NCBI RefSeq assembly: GCF_000017565.1
Contig: NC_009719.1
Coordinates: forward strand, 3,331,001 to 3,395,000
Length of the DNA: 64,000 bases
Direction: 5' to 3'
From: Parvibaculum lavamentivorans DS-1
GTDB lineage: Bacteria > Pseudomonadota > Alphaproteobacteria > Parvibaculales > Parvibaculaceae
Shown: positions 29,122 to 38,819 of the stretch, piece by piece
How positions within the stretch are numbered: the first letter of the stretch is position 1
Layout: every line of letters begins with the position of its first letter
Program-made: the position numbers and the translations under genes
The notes under the pieces: generated by a model
The model's input: the letters and a program-made list of their open reading frames with translations, nothing else
Databases searched by the model: none
What the model was told of the DNA's origin: nothing

Positions 29122-31485
29122 ATGTCACCAAGCTACACATGCAGATTCACGCCCGGCCTTCTGGCCGGAACCGCCATCGCGCTTTGCCTCACGCTCGGCG
29201 CCTTTTCAAAAACCGTTTGGGCGCAGGAAGCTGAGCCTGCGGCCATCGACGACGAGCAGGAAAAATCCGAAGCGAACGAGGAGACTGAGGCGAGCACAAA
29301 GCCGATCTCGCCCGCCTATAAATTCACGCCAGTCACCGTGACCGCGACCCGCAACGAACGCTCCCTGCTGGATACGGCCGGCAACATTACCCGCATCACG
29401 TCTGACGATCTCGACAAGCGGATGGACAACACCATCGCCGAAACCTTCCGCTATGAGCCCGGCATTGTCGTGCCGCGGCAGGTAAGCGGCGCCGATCCGT
29501 TCGATAGCAATGGCGGCATCCAGATTCGCGGTGCCGGCGGCAATCGAACGCAAATCATCGTCGACGGGTCGCGCACGCTCGAGGGCATCACCGACAACAC
29601 GCGTGACGTTGTCGACACAAGCAACATGAAGGCTGTCGAGATCGTCCGTGGACCGACTTCCGTTTTATGGGGATCAGATGGCCTCGGCGGTGTCGTCAAT
29701 TTCATAACAAAAGACCCGGTGGATTATTTCAAAGACGCAGACGATATGGTGGCGGGGAATGCAAGCGCTCATTACAGCTCGCTCGACAATTCATATGTCG
29801 AATCCGTTACCGGCGCCTTTCGCCTGACGACTGGGCCGAATCCTCTCGAGGCTCTGTTCACTTTCACGCGGCGCGACGCGGAAGAACCTGAACTCAGCAA
29901 CGCGCGCAATGTGGCGACGCCTGACGGCACCACCTGCCCGCGCGACCCGGCCGCAACGCCGTGCAATGAATTCGATCCGCGAGATATCACTTCAAACAAT
30001 CTTCTCACAAAGCTTGTCTGGTCACCGTCGGCGAATAATCAGCTCCGGCTGACGGGCGAATACTTCACCCGGGAAACAACGGTCGACCAAAATTCATCCA
30101 GGGAAACAACCGCGACATACACGCAGACAGGGTATCGCCGGGTACAGGACATCCAGCGTTGGCGCATCGCGCTGGATCAGGACTGGCAGGTTGGTCTCCC
30201 TTGGCTCGACGCGTTGAAGTGGCAGCTCAGCTATTCGCCTCAGGAGATCAAACATAGGGGCGACAGGCGGAGGATATTGCTGCCGTCCAACGACGATCAG
30301 CAATTGCTCTATACGCTGGACTATTCCGAAACCTTTTACGAAGCCGACATCCAGCTCAACTCCAGCTTCAATATTGGAGCCAGCTCGCACGCACTCACCT
30401 ACGGGTTCGATGGCGACTATGCCGAAACGGAATATTTTCGCCGCGATATCACCAACAACCTGACGACTGGCACATCGACAACTGCAGTTGCGGGTGGCTT
30501 CAACTTCGCAGATGCAGAAACCACCCGCGCCGACATTTACGTTCAGGATGAAATCGGCCTGTTCGGCGAGCGCCTGACACTGACACCTGGAGCGCGCCTT
30601 TCCACTTACAAGATCACACCAGACCCCGGCCCCGGCTATCAGATTGTACCCGGCGCCGAACCGCGCGAGATGGAAGAGACGGACCTGCAGCTGAAATTTG
30701 GAGCCATCTACGACGTGTGGGGCCCCTATTCCGTCTATGGTGCGTATGGCGAGGGCTTCAAGATGCCTACCGCGCAGCAGCTCTACCAGTCGCTCAATAG
30801 TCTGCCTTTTTTCGCCCTGGTGCCAAACCCGAATCTCCGTCCCGAATCCGTGAAGAACTACGAGGCCGGCCTGCGCGGCTCGTTCGAGCGCGGCTATTTC
30901 TCCATCAACTACTTCAAGGCCGACTACGAAGATTTCATACAGAACTTCGTGCCGGTGGCAGGATCGGCAACGGATTTGACCTATGCCAATCTTTCCCGCG
31001 TGAATGTCTGGGGCATAGAAGCTTCCGGCGGCTACCAGTTCACACCTAACTGGCGTACCAACTTTTCTGCCGCGCACATGCGCGGCAGCCAGCAGGTCAC
31101 GGCGGGCGCGCAGGAAACAACATTCAACGGAGCGCCGCCGCTCAATGTCGTCATCGGCCTCAATTATGTGGAGCCTGCCTACGGTCTCGACATCGAGTTG
31201 GTGTCGACCCTGCAGAAGGCAACCACGCGCGTCGAAGATCGCGCCACCGACTTTGCACCGAGCGGCTATGCAATCCTTGATCTCCTGACGTCATGGGAAG
31301 TCGTGCCCGGCGTGAAGTTGCGGGCCGATGCCTACAACCTTCTCGACCAGCGATATTTCGCTGCGGGCAACGCCGGTTTCCCGATCGGTACCGATGCGAC
31401 ATTGGCGGTTCAACGGCTCAATCCGATTGAACTGCAGGTTGGTTACGGAAGGTTCGTGAAGGTCGGTCTCGAACTGACCTTCTGA
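29122..31485 (+). CDS. TonB-dependent outer-membrane receptor (haem/haemoglobin type)
   Basis: This is a 22-strand beta-barrel receptor that imports iron complexes using TonB energy. The protein is 787 aa from ATG 29122. The signal peptide runs to about residue 35 (GLLAGTAIALCLTLGAFSKTVWA). A Glu-rich linker leads to the TonB-box-like FTPVTVTATRNERS. The plug contains FRYEPGIVVPRQVSG, GGIQIRGAGGNRTQIIVDG and VEIVRGPTSVLWGSDGLGG. The barrel ends with the typical KVGLELTF. The plug pattern fits the haemoglobin/transferrin receptor group, but the ligand is unproven. Fur-like boxes precede it and a strong terminator follows. Confidence 0.9.
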   Translation: MSPSYTCRFTPGLLAGTAIALCLTLGAFSKTVWAQEAEPAAIDDEQEKSEANEETEASTKPISPAYKFTPVTVTATRNERSLLDTAGNITRITSDDLDKRMDNTIAETFRYEPGIVVPRQVSGADPFDSNGGIQIRGAGGNRTQIIVDGSRTLEGITDNTRDVVDTSNMKAVEIVRGPTSVLWGSDGLGGVVNFITKDPVDYFKDADDMVAGNASAHYSSLDNSYVESVTGAFRLTTGPNPLEALFTFTRRDAEEPELSNARNVATPDGTTCPRDPAATPCNEFDPRDITSNNLLTKLVWSPSANNQLRLTGEYFTRETTVDQNSSRETTATYTQTGYRRVQDIQRWRIALDQDWQVGLPWLDALKWQLSYSPQEIKHRGDRRRILLPSNDDQQLLYTLDYSETFYEADIQLNSSFNIGASSHALTYGFDGDYAETEYFRRDITNNLTTGTSTTAVAGGFNFADAETTRADIYVQDEIGLFGERLTLTPGARLSTYKITPDPGPGYQIVPGAEPREMEETDLQLKFGAIYDVWGPYSVYGAYGEGFKMPTAQQLYQSLNSLPFFALVPNPNLRPESVKNYEAGLRGSFERGYFSINYFKADYEDFIQNFVPVAGSATDLTYANLSRVNVWGIEASGGYQFTPNWRTNFSAAHMRGSQQVTAGAQETTFNGAPPLNVVIGLNYVEPAYGLDIELVSTLQKATTRVEDRATDFAPSGYAILDLLTSWEVVPGVKLRADAYNLLDQRYFAAGNAGFPIGTDATLAVQRLNPIELQVGYGRFVKVGLELTF

Positions 31486-31512
31486 CGCGGTCCCGCAGAC
31501 CGCGTCGAACGG

Positions 31513-31547
31513 GACGCCCGGGCCGTGCCAGCCCGGGCGTCTTTTTT
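31513..31547 (+). terminator. Rho-independent terminator of the TonB receptor gene
   Basis: An 11-bp perfect stem (GACGCCCGGGC with GCCCGGGCGTC) has a 7-base loop and is followed by six T residues, 28 bases after the receptor stop. Confidence 0.9.
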
Positions 31548-31560
31548 CGACCCGATACGT

Positions 31561-32118
31561 TCATCCTAACGCGTGGGTAACCATCGACGCCGACACCTCC
31601 TCGGGCGAGGCCTTGATCAGGTCCGCCCGATGCGCGAGAAGATAGTCTCGCTGCGCCTCCATCATCGCGCGCCCGAGACCGATGCAGAACCTGGCGCCCT
31701 CATAAAGTCCGCCATCAGCTTCCCGCCGGTCGAGATCCCTCAGGATACCGTCCGTTTCGGCCAGCCGCTGATCCAGCAGCTCTTTCACCCGCCAGCGAGG
31801 CAGGAAGGGCGCAAAACTGAGAATGAAGAAGAACTCGGACCGCAGGCGATGTTTAGCCTCGCCCGTCATGAGCGCTTTCATACAGGCCGCACACCCTGCC
31901 TCCGTCAGCTCGTAAATCTTCTTATTCGGCCGATTGTCCTGCTCGACCTTGCGGCAAGTAACCAGGCCCTCCTCCGCGAGTTCGTTCAGCGCCGGATAAA
32001 GATTAGACAAGCTCACATCGAGCAGCGTCGAAACCTCGTTCTCCATGATCTTCTTGATGTCATACCCCGTGGCCGGTCCGGCCATGAGGACACTGAGCAA
32101 CAGTTCCTTGGTATTCAA
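31561..32118 (-). CDS. PadR-family transcriptional regulator
   Basis: This is a winged-helix regulator of the PadR family, 185 aa. The N-terminal DNA-binding domain has LLLSVLMAGPATGYDIKKI and LSNLYPALNELAEEGLVTC, and the wing ends KKIYELTEAG. The C-terminal half is the helical dimerisation domain (Vir_act_alpha_C type). The start has GGAGG nearby. It reads away from the DUF1302 gene across a 262-base gap containing a small dyad, so it may regulate that gene and itself. Effector unknown; family members often sense phenolics or drugs. Confidence 0.9.
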   Translation of the reverse strand: MNTKELLLSVLMAGPATGYDIKKIMENEVSTLLDVSLSNLYPALNELAEEGLVTCRKVEQDNRPNKKIYELTEAGCAACMKALMTGEAKHRLRSEFFFILSFAPFLPRWRVKELLDQRLAETDGILRDLDRREADGGLYEGARFCIGLGRAMMEAQRDYLLAHRADLIKASPEEVSASMVTHALG

Positions 32119-32144
32119 TCCGCCTCCTCCCCAAGAGCAGATTA

Positions 32145-32205
32145 CGGCACTTGCCTCATGTGCCGTTTCATTATATCCCGTTTTTTATTAGGTTATTTTT
32201 ACCTA
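32145..32205 (-). promoter_or_regulatory. Candidate padR promoter with operator-like dyads
   Basis: On the minus strand a TATAAT (32170-32175) lies about 52 bases before the padR start. Just upstream, TAGGT and ACCTA (32189-32205, 7-base centre) form a dyad over the expected -35 area. A second dyad, CGGCAC and GTGCCG (32145-32165), falls at the predicted transcript start. The layout suits autoregulation. The -35 box itself is weak. Confidence 0.4.
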
Positions 32206-32380
32206 TAAGAGACCCTCATAAAAGACTGACCCTCGCAACTCCCTCCTCGATCCAGCGAAAGGTCGGCATCCCTCACCAACTTGTGGCCGGTTCCGGCGGG
32301 GCCGGTCGCTACTTCCATCCGCCGAACAGCTTTTCGGGGCAAAGAACCACAAAACCCATCCATCGGGAGGAACTAGCAAA

Positions 32381-34268
32381 ATGATAGTATCGACAGGATT
32401 CAAGCCTGTCACGAATGAACCGGCGGTACGCATTCGCCGGTTGGGGGCTTCAACTGCTATCGCCACCCTTTTCGTGTCTTCATTTCTCTTTTCGACAGCG
32501 GCATCTGCCGAATCGTTCGTTTTCGGCGACGCAAAGCTGACGATCGATTCGACAGTCTCCGCTGGCGCCACGATGCGCACAAGCGACCGCGATTGCCAGC
32601 GCGTTTCCGTGGCAAATGGTGGTTGCGCTCCCGCCGGCACTAAGGCCACCGGGGTTAACTCCGACAACGGCAATCTGAATTTTGACAAAGGCGACATCAC
32701 GAACGCCATCGTGAAGGCAACGTCCGACATTCAGCTCACCTGGCAGAATTACGGCGCCTTACATTCGTCCGCGCGCTTTCTATGACTATGTCTACGACCA
32801 GAACAACATGGACTTCCGTAAACTCACGGATTCCGGTCGTCGCGCAGCGGCCTATGATTTCGAAATTCTCGACGCATTTGTCTATGCGAATTTCGACGTT
32901 GCCGAGATGCCCGTCTCGTTGCGCTTCGGCAAGCAGGCGCTGAACTGGGGCGAGAGCCTTCTTATTCCGGGCGGCATCAACTCGTTTCAAGCCGTGGACG
33001 TGACTGCATTGCGTCTTCCGGGTTCAGAGCTTCGCGAAGCTCTGACACCGATGCCGATGGTCTACGTCTCGGCAGGCGTCACACCTGACGTCACTGTGGA
33101 GGCCTTTTGGCAGTTTGCTTATGAACAGACCGAGCTGGATGCGCCTGGCTCTTTCTTCTCGGTAAACGACATCACCGGCCCCGGTTCATTTCCAGCTTAT
33201 TCTGTTCCCATCGATGACAGCCAGGGTTTGGCTGCAATCGCCCTGCCCCGTTTGGCCGATCGTGGACAGAACGATGATGGCCAGTTCGGTGTAGCCGTTC
33301 GGTACTTCGCGGCGAATATCGGCACGGGCCTGGACCTCGGCGCTTATTATGTCCGCTATACGAGCCGTCTTCCGTATCTGGGTTTCCAGAACGGGCCCCG
33401 CACCTTCGCTCAGGTCTGCGCTGATCTCTTGAGCCCGTGCAACACGGCACCTTTGATCCAGGCAGCATTCATCGCCGGTGCCGGAGACGGGGCTTACTTC
33501 TACGACTTCCCGGACGGTATCGAGACGATCGGAGCAAGCGTCAACACCAATATTGCGGGCTTGGCCGTTGCCGGTGAGCTTTCTTTCTCACCGGACATGC
33601 CGCTCGCCATCCCGGACGTCCAAATGAACGCCAGCCAGTTCGATGGCCTCGGCGCCTCCGGTCCGATGTCGGGCGGGCTCTCGCCGCGGTGGACAAATCT
33701 GCCGTCGACGCTGCCCGGTCAATCCACAATCCGATACATTAATCTGGATACGTATCAGGGTCAGTTCAACACGATTACTTCGCTCTCGACCAGCGACCTC
33801 ATTCCGTCTCTCGTCAATGCGCAGGGTGGTGTGTTCGTCGTCAATGCTGGCTTCGTATATGTACCGGATGCCGGAGACTGGCCGTTGAGCCATTCAGGAC
33901 GAGTTGCGGGTATCGAGAACCCCTTCGCGGCAGGCGTCCTCGCCAACGGTGCGACCAATCCGGTCTATGCCACCAGCTTCTCCACCGGTTATCGGGCGAT
34001 CTTCTCGTTGGACTATAATAACCCGTGGAATCTGCCAATCACCCTCAGCCCCAACATTTCTTGGCGCCATGACGTGAGCGGTTATTCCCCCGGTCCGATT
34101 ACTGCCGGCTATATTCGTGGCCTCAAGCAGGTTTCGCTTGGCGTGAACGTCGACTACCAAAGCACTTGGCGTGGCAATATCAGCTACACGAACAGCTTTG
34201 GCGGCGGCTTCGAACCGGCTACGACAGACCGCGACTTTGTCATGGCGAGCGTTTCCTACTCGTTCTGA
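32381..34268 (+). pseudogene. DUF1302 family protein, single-base frameshift
   Basis: DUF1302 proteins are predicted outer-membrane proteins found with lipid, steroid or hydrocarbon metabolism. The 5' part (32381-32785) has GGGAGG upstream and a signal peptide (ASTAIATLFVSSFLFSTAASA) and reads to QNYGA before shifting into a stop. In the next frame, IRPRAFYDYVYDQNNMDFR continues directly from 32763. The downstream part (open to 34268) contains FGKQALNWGESLLIPGGIN and LRLPGSELREAL, typical of the family. One extra base near 32758-32763 explains the break; the intact protein would be about 628 aa. It is either a real pseudogene, a phase-variable gene or a sequencing error. No DUF1329 partner is present. 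Confidence 0.85.
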
Positions 34269-34289
34269 TGAAAGCTTGAGACCCCAGGC

Positions 34290-34326
34290 AAAGCCCCGGA
34301 AAGCCAACGCTTTCCGGGGCTTTTGT
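34290..34326 (+). terminator. Rho-independent terminator after the DUF1302 gene
   Basis: A 15-bp perfect stem (AAAGCCCCGGAAAGC with GCTTTCCGGGGCTTT) and a 4-base loop end in T-rich sequence, 22 bases after the stop. Confidence 0.9.
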
Positions 34327-34386
34327 TTGACCGCTTGACGCAACGGGGCGGCTCCTGTTCAACACCCCGGAACGGAGCGATACGAT

Positions 34387-35097
34387 ATGGCGACGACGGA
34401 AAAGACAAAGGCACTCGTGCTCTTTTCGGGCGGACAGGATTCGACTGTCTGCCTCGCCTCGGTGCTTGCCCGCTATGACGAGGTTGAGACGGTCGGATTC
34501 GATTACGGCCAGGCCCATGCCGTGGAACTCGGCTGCCGGGCGAAGCTGCGCGACGCGCTCACACGCTTTCCAGGCTGGGGGGCGAAGCTCGGGCCGGACC
34601 ACATGATCGCGTTGCCGGAACTCGGAAGGATCAGCGAGACAGCCCTCACCCGCGACGTCGAGATCGAGATGGGCGAAAACGGCCTGCCGACCACCTTTGT
34701 GCCGGGCCGGAACCTGCTCTTCTTTACCTATGCGGCAGCACTCGGCTATCGCCGCGGCGCCAGCGTTATCGTTGGTGGTATGTGCGAGACGGATTACTCC
34801 GGCTATCCGGACTGCCGTGCGGACACCATCGCCGCGCTTGAGCGGGCAATATGTCTCGGCATGGATCGCGCTTTCACGCTTGAAACGCCCTTGATGCGGA
34901 TCGATAAAGCGGCGACATGGGCCTTGGCTCACGAGCTTGGCGGCGACGCACTGGTCGACCTTATTATAGAAGAGACCCACAGCTGCTATCGCGGCGACCG
35001 TTCGAAACGTCACGACTGGGGCTATGGCTGCGGCACCTGTCCGGCATGCGAGCTGCGGGCCCGTGGTTACACCGCCTATCTGGCGGGTAAGGCGTAA
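34387..35097 (+). CDS. queC: 7-cyano-7-deazaguanine synthase QueC
   Basis: QueC is an ATP-dependent enzyme that converts 7-carboxy-7-deazaguanine to preQ0 in queuosine synthesis. The protein is 236 aa. The PP-loop is [15 protein letters not shown] near residue 10. Substrate-side motifs are [17 protein letters not shown] and [13 protein letters not shown]. The C-terminal zinc cysteines are in [19 protein letters not shown] followed by CGTCPAC. It is the first gene of queC-queE-queD-queF, with four bases to queE and overlaps after that. The operon sits inside an accessory block. Confidence 0.96.
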   Translation: MATTEKTKALVLFSGGQDSTVCLASVLARYDEVETVGFDYGQAHAVELGCRAKLRDALTRFPGWGAKLGPDHMIALPELGRISETALTRDVEIEMGENGLPTTFVPGRNLLFFTYAAALGYRRGASVIVGGMCETDYSGYPDCRADTIAALERAICLGMDRAFTLETPLMRIDKAATWALAHELGGDALVDLIIEETHSCYRGDRSKRHDWGYGCGTCPACELRARGYTAYLAGKA

Positions 35098-35101
35098 GCC
35101 C

Positions 35102-35734
35102 ATGTATTCGGTTAAGGAGATTTTTTATACGCTCCAGGGCGAAGGCGCGAATGCCGGACGGCCTTCGGTCTTCTGCCGCTTCTCCGGCTGCAATCTGTGG
35201 TCGGGCCGCGAAGAGGACCGCGCGGATGCCGTATGCACCTTCTGCGACACGGATTTCGTGGGCACGAACGGTGAAGGTGGCGGCAAGTTCCGCGATGTTG
35301 CGGCACTGGCCGACGCGATAGAAAAGACCTGGGAAAGCGGCGCGGCGCATAACCGCTTCGTCGTCTGCACCGGGGGTGAGCCGCTGCTGCAACTCGATGC
35401 GCCCCTCATCGCCGCGCTCCATTCGCGCGGTTTCGAAATTGCGGTCGAGACTAATGGCACGATCGTGGCGCCGGAAGGTATCGACTGGATCTGCGTCAGC
35501 CCGAAAGCAGACGCCGAGTTGAAGCAGACAAGCGGGCACGAGCTCAAGCTCGTCTATCCGCAGCACAAGGCGCAGCCGGAGCGTTTCGAGCAACTCGATT
35601 TCCGGTACTTCTACCTGCAGCCTATGGACGGCGCGGATGCGGAGGAGAATACACGCGCGGCGACAGCCTATTGTCTCGCGCACCCGAAATGGCGGCTCAG
35701 CCTCCAGACCCATAAGCTGATCGGTATCCCGTGA
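35102..35734 (+). CDS. queE: 7-carboxy-7-deazaguanine synthase QueE
   Basis: QueE is a radical-SAM enzyme that contracts carboxy-tetrahydropterin to 7-carboxy-7-deazaguanine. The protein is 210 aa from ATG 35102. The N terminus YSVKEIFYTLQGEGANAGRP is the family signature. The cluster motif is the QueE-specific C-x14-C-x2-C, from FSGCNLWSG to VCTFCDTDF. The GGE motif is CTGGEPLLQLD. The stop overlaps the queD start by one base (TGATG). Confidence 0.96.
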   Translation: MYSVKEIFYTLQGEGANAGRPSVFCRFSGCNLWSGREEDRADAVCTFCDTDFVGTNGEGGGKFRDVAALADAIEKTWESGAAHNRFVVCTGGEPLLQLDAPLIAALHSRGFEIAVETNGTIVAPEGIDWICVSPKADAELKQTSGHELKLVYPQHKAQPERFEQLDFRYFYLQPMDGADAEENTRAATAYCLAHPKWRLSLQTHKLIGIP

Positions 35735-36102
35735 TGAAGATATATAAAGAGTTCCTTTTCGACGCGGCGCATTTCCTCCCCTATGCAGAGGAAGGGCATC
35801 CGAACAGGCGCATGCATGGGCATTCGTTCCGCGTCGTCGTCTGGCTCAAGGGCAAGCCTGCAGCGGAGACTGGAATCGTACGCCATTTCGAGGATGTCGA
35901 GCGCGAGATCATGGCCGTGCGCGAAAAGCTCGATCATCACCTCCTCAACGAAATCGAAGGCCTTGAATTCCCGACGCTGGAGCGGATCGCCGCCTGGATA
36001 TGGGATGCGCTCGCGACGCCGCTGCCGGAGATTGCGCGCGTCGAGGTTCACCGCGCCTCCTGTCGCGAAGGCTGCATTTACGATGGTCCGGAGGCAGAGT
36101 GA
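35734..36102 (+). CDS. queD: QueD-like 6-pyruvoyl-tetrahydropterin synthase family protein
   Basis: By position this is the QueD step, making 6-carboxy-tetrahydropterin from dihydroneopterin triphosphate. The protein is 122 aa. The three zinc histidines are present: DAAHFLP and MHGHSF. The Asp-His pair appears in LDHHLLNE. However, the catalytic cysteine four residues before HGH (C-x3-HGH in canonical QueD) is Asn here, in [11 protein letters not shown]. The C terminus [13 protein letters not shown] has two other cysteines and replaces the usual Glu-containing strand. The function is inferred mainly from the operon. It overlaps queE and queF by one base each. GTG at 35731 is an alternative start. 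Confidence 0.85.
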   Translation: MKIYKEFLFDAAHFLPYAEEGHPNRRMHGHSFRVVVWLKGKPAAETGIVRHFEDVEREIMAVREKLDHHLLNEIEGLEFPTLERIAAWIWDALATPLPEIARVEVHRASCREGCIYDGPEAE

Positions 36103-36566
36103 TGGCAAAGAAGCCCGTGAAAGACTTGAAGCAGCTCGGCCATGCAACGCCGGTTCCCGCCTCGCCGGAAGAAGCCACGCTGGAGCGCGTGCCAAATCCG
36201 CATCCGGACGCCAACTACGTCGCGCGCTTCACCGTACCGGAATTCACGTCCCTTTGCCCCGTCACCGGCCAACCGGATTTTGCACACCTTGTCATCGACT
36301 ATGTGCCGGGCAAATGGCTCATCGAGTCGAAATCGTTGAAGTTGTATCTGCAATCGTTTCGCAATCACGGGGCGTTTCACGAAGATTGCACTCTCGCCAT
36401 CGGCAAGCGCCTGGCCGGAACCCTGGCTCCCAAATGGCTGCGCATCGGCGGCTACTGGTATCCGCGCGGCGGCATCCCGATCGACGTTTTCTGGCAAAAA
36501 GGCAAGCTGCCTGCGGGTGTTTGGGTCCCGGATCAGGGCGTTGCGCCCTATCGCGGGCGAGGATAG
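36102..36566 (+). CDS. queF: NADPH-dependent 7-cyano-7-deazaguanine reductase QueF
   Basis: QueF reduces preQ0 to preQ1, the last free-base step before insertion into tRNA. The protein is 154 aa, the short unimodular form. The active-site cysteine is in [16 protein letters not shown], and the family QueF motif is [20 protein letters not shown]. The start ATG at 36102 overlaps the queD stop. It completes the preQ1 operon. The transglycosylase Tgt is not in the window. Confidence 0.96.
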   Translation: MAKKPVKDLKQLGHATPVPASPEEATLERVPNPHPDANYVARFTVPEFTSLCPVTGQPDFAHLVIDYVPGKWLIESKSLKLYLQSFRNHGAFHEDCTLAIGKRLAGTLAPKWLRIGGYWYPRGGIPIDVFWQKGKLPAGVWVPDQGVAPYRGRG

Positions 36567-36635
36567 GCATTTTACCTTCCGTTAAGTTTTATTTTACGCA
36601 GACATCCTAGGTTATTCTCCGAGGGGGCGACCCGC

Positions 36636-38042
36636 GTGGCATTCGAACGCCGCGCGATTGGAGTATCCGCGGTGTCGCAAGAAGCTCGGCTCGCGAGAAA
36701 AACGGAAGAGGAGGTCACCCGCGATCTGGCCGTGACCTTTCGTGACTCGCTTTTTCCCATCTCCATCTGCATCGCAGTTCTCTTTGCCATCTTCGCCGCG
36801 ATTCATCCCTTCATTCTTCCGCCGGAGCTGCGGCTCTGGATGGTCGGTGTCGCGCTTTCCGGATCGGCAGCCTCGGCAATTATCGCGTTTCTTGCCGGAC
36901 GAAATCTGATCGCGGCGCCATATGCGCCGGTTGCGGGTTTCGTCCTCGTTGCCTTCTGCCTCTTGAATTCCACAGCGCATATGTATCTCACCGGCGATGA
37001 GAACCAGTCGACCAATTACGGACTGCTTCTGGTTGCGATGGGTCTCTTTTTTCTGTCCCGCCTCTATCTCGCGCTTTCCTTTGTCCTGATCCTCGGCGTC
37101 TGGGCCGGCACAGCCCACTTCATGGGCGGGCTGAACGGCGAAGGCTTTCATTTCGCTTTCATGATGTTCCTCGGCATGGTGATAGCCATTCTGGCGCAGG
37201 AAATTCGTGTACGAATATACCGGCGCGTGATTTCCATGCGCGAGGAAGCGGCGGAACGCGAGCGGAGCCTTGCCCAGGCACTTGCCAAGACGCGCCTCTA
37301 CGCGTCAATGGAACGAGAGAACAAGGCGAAAACGGAATTCCTCGCAAACATGAGCCATGAGCTTCGTACCCCGCTGAACGCCATCCTCGGCTTCTCCGAA
37401 GCCATGCAGATGGAGCTTTTCGGACCGCTTGGTCATCCGCGCTATGTCGAATACATGCACGATATCCACCATGCCGGTACGCACCTCCTATCCCTCGTCA
37501 ACGACATTCTCGACCTGTCGCGCATTGAACTCGAAGGCATGAGCCTCACGCCGCAGAGGATCGACTTTTCCGGTGTCTGCCACAACTGCCTTGCCATCGT
37601 TCGCGGCCGCGCCGAGCGCGGAGGCGTTCAGCTAATATTTGAATGCGCGCCGCCTTTTCCGGAAGTCGAAACGGATGAGCGGCGGCTGAAGCAGGTTCTG
37701 ATCAATCTGCTGAGCAATGCTGTCAAGTTCACGCCCGCCGGCGGCACGGTCTCCCTTGATGTCAGGCCGGCGCCCGATGGCGGGGGAATCATACGTATCC
37801 GCGATACTGGAATCGGCATGAGCGAGACGGAGGTCGAACAGGCCCTCCGGCCCTTCTGGCAGGCGGATGCCGGGCTCGACCGCTCTTTCGAGGGCGCGGG
37901 GCTTGGTCTCGCTCTCGTCAGCGAGCTTCTTCAACTGATGGGCGGCAGCATTACCATCGAAAGCGAGCGCGGCGCCGGCACTCTCGTTACAGTCGGGCTT
38001 CCTCCCAGCATTCCTGCCTCGGCCCGCACTGCGGTCGCTTGA
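36636..38042 (+). CDS. Membrane sensor histidine kinase
   Basis: This is a hybrid-free two-component kinase, 468 aa, with a GTG start preceded by GAGGGGG. The N terminus has about six hydrophobic segments, from near residue 38 to 190 (for example SICIAVLFAIFAAIHPFIL and FAFMMFLGMVIAILAQEIRV), with no large periplasmic domain. A short coiled linker precedes HisKA, where the phospho-His is in NMSHELRTPLNAILGFSEAM. HATPase_c has LKQVLINLLSNAVKFTPAGG, IRDTGIGMSE and GAGLGLALV. It resembles PleC/DivJ-type kinases in the catalytic core. No response regulator gene adjoins it. A truncated paralogue faces it tail to tail. Confidence 0.9.
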   Translation: MAFERRAIGVSAVSQEARLARKTEEEVTRDLAVTFRDSLFPISICIAVLFAIFAAIHPFILPPELRLWMVGVALSGSAASAIIAFLAGRNLIAAPYAPVAGFVLVAFCLLNSTAHMYLTGDENQSTNYGLLLVAMGLFFLSRLYLALSFVLILGVWAGTAHFMGGLNGEGFHFAFMMFLGMVIAILAQEIRVRIYRRVISMREEAAERERSLAQALAKTRLYASMERENKAKTEFLANMSHELRTPLNAILGFSEAMQMELFGPLGHPRYVEYMHDIHHAGTHLLSLVNDILDLSRIELEGMSLTPQRIDFSGVCHNCLAIVRGRAERGGVQLIFECAPPFPEVETDERRLKQVLINLLSNAVKFTPAGGTVSLDVRPAPDGGGIIRIRDTGIGMSETEVEQALRPFWQADAGLDRSFEGAGLGLALVSELLQLMGGSITIESERGAGTLVTVGLPPSIPASARTAVA

Positions 38043-38088
38043 CCGCGCGGTATGTCGGGCTTGCTTGCGGTTAGGGTTGGCGGGCGAG

Positions 38089-38745
38089 TCAGGCGACGGC
38101 TGCCAGAGCCGGTGACTCGCCTTCCTTCGGGACAATCGATTGCGGCAATGTCACCGAAACCACGGTGCCCACACCCACTTCGCTTTGAATGTGCAGGTTT
38201 CCGTGCATCAGCTCCAGAAGTTTTCCTACCAGAGCCAAGCCAAGGCCGGCACCCTCGAACGAGCGATCGAGACCTGTATCGGCGTGCCAGAAGGGTTGCA
38301 ACGCCCTCTCGATTTCCTCGTGGGTCATGCCTATGCTGGTGTCGCGAACTCGAATAATGGCGCCACCATCAGGATTGGCTTGCAGTTCAAGCGTAACTGT
38401 CCCGCCGGCGGGCGTAAACTTGACCGCGTTGTTCAGAAGATTGATGAGTATCTGCTTCAATCTGCGCTCATCCGTTTCGATTTCCGGATAGGGCGTTTCC
38501 GCCAGAAAATTCAACCGGATCTTACTTTCTTCGGCGCGGCCGCGAATGATCGCGAGGCAATTGTTGCAGATTCCGTCGATATCAATTTCCTGAAGGCTGA
38601 GATTCAATCCATCGAGTTCAATGCGAGAGAGATCCAGAATATCATTTACCAACGACAATAAATGCATGCCGGCGCCCTTGATGTCGACAATGTATTCCGC
38701 ATATCGGCGATCGCCCAGGGGACCAAAGAGCTGTTTATCCATCAT
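38089..38745 (-). pseudogene. Truncated histidine kinase, paralogue of the adjacent kinase
   Basis: This is the C-terminal catalytic part of a histidine kinase, 218 aa from the first ATG. Homology in frame extends upstream to 38781 (RTPLNAIIGFSDMM) and then stops inside the H box. The phospho-histidine and everything before it are missing. The HATPase_c part is intact (LKQILINLLNNAVKFTPAGG, GAGLGLALVGKLLEL) and closely matches the neighbour, for example in ETDERRLKQ and LDRSFEGAGLGLALV. One changed residue is visible: RDTSIGM for RDTGIGM in the G1 box. No ribosome binding site is evident. It is most likely a decayed duplicate. Confidence 0.8.
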
Positions 38746-38819
38746 ATCTGAAAAGCCAATTATTGCATTCAGCGGCGTCCGCTGCTGCCGGCGCGCCGAA
38801 AGTCCTGAGGGAGGAACCG

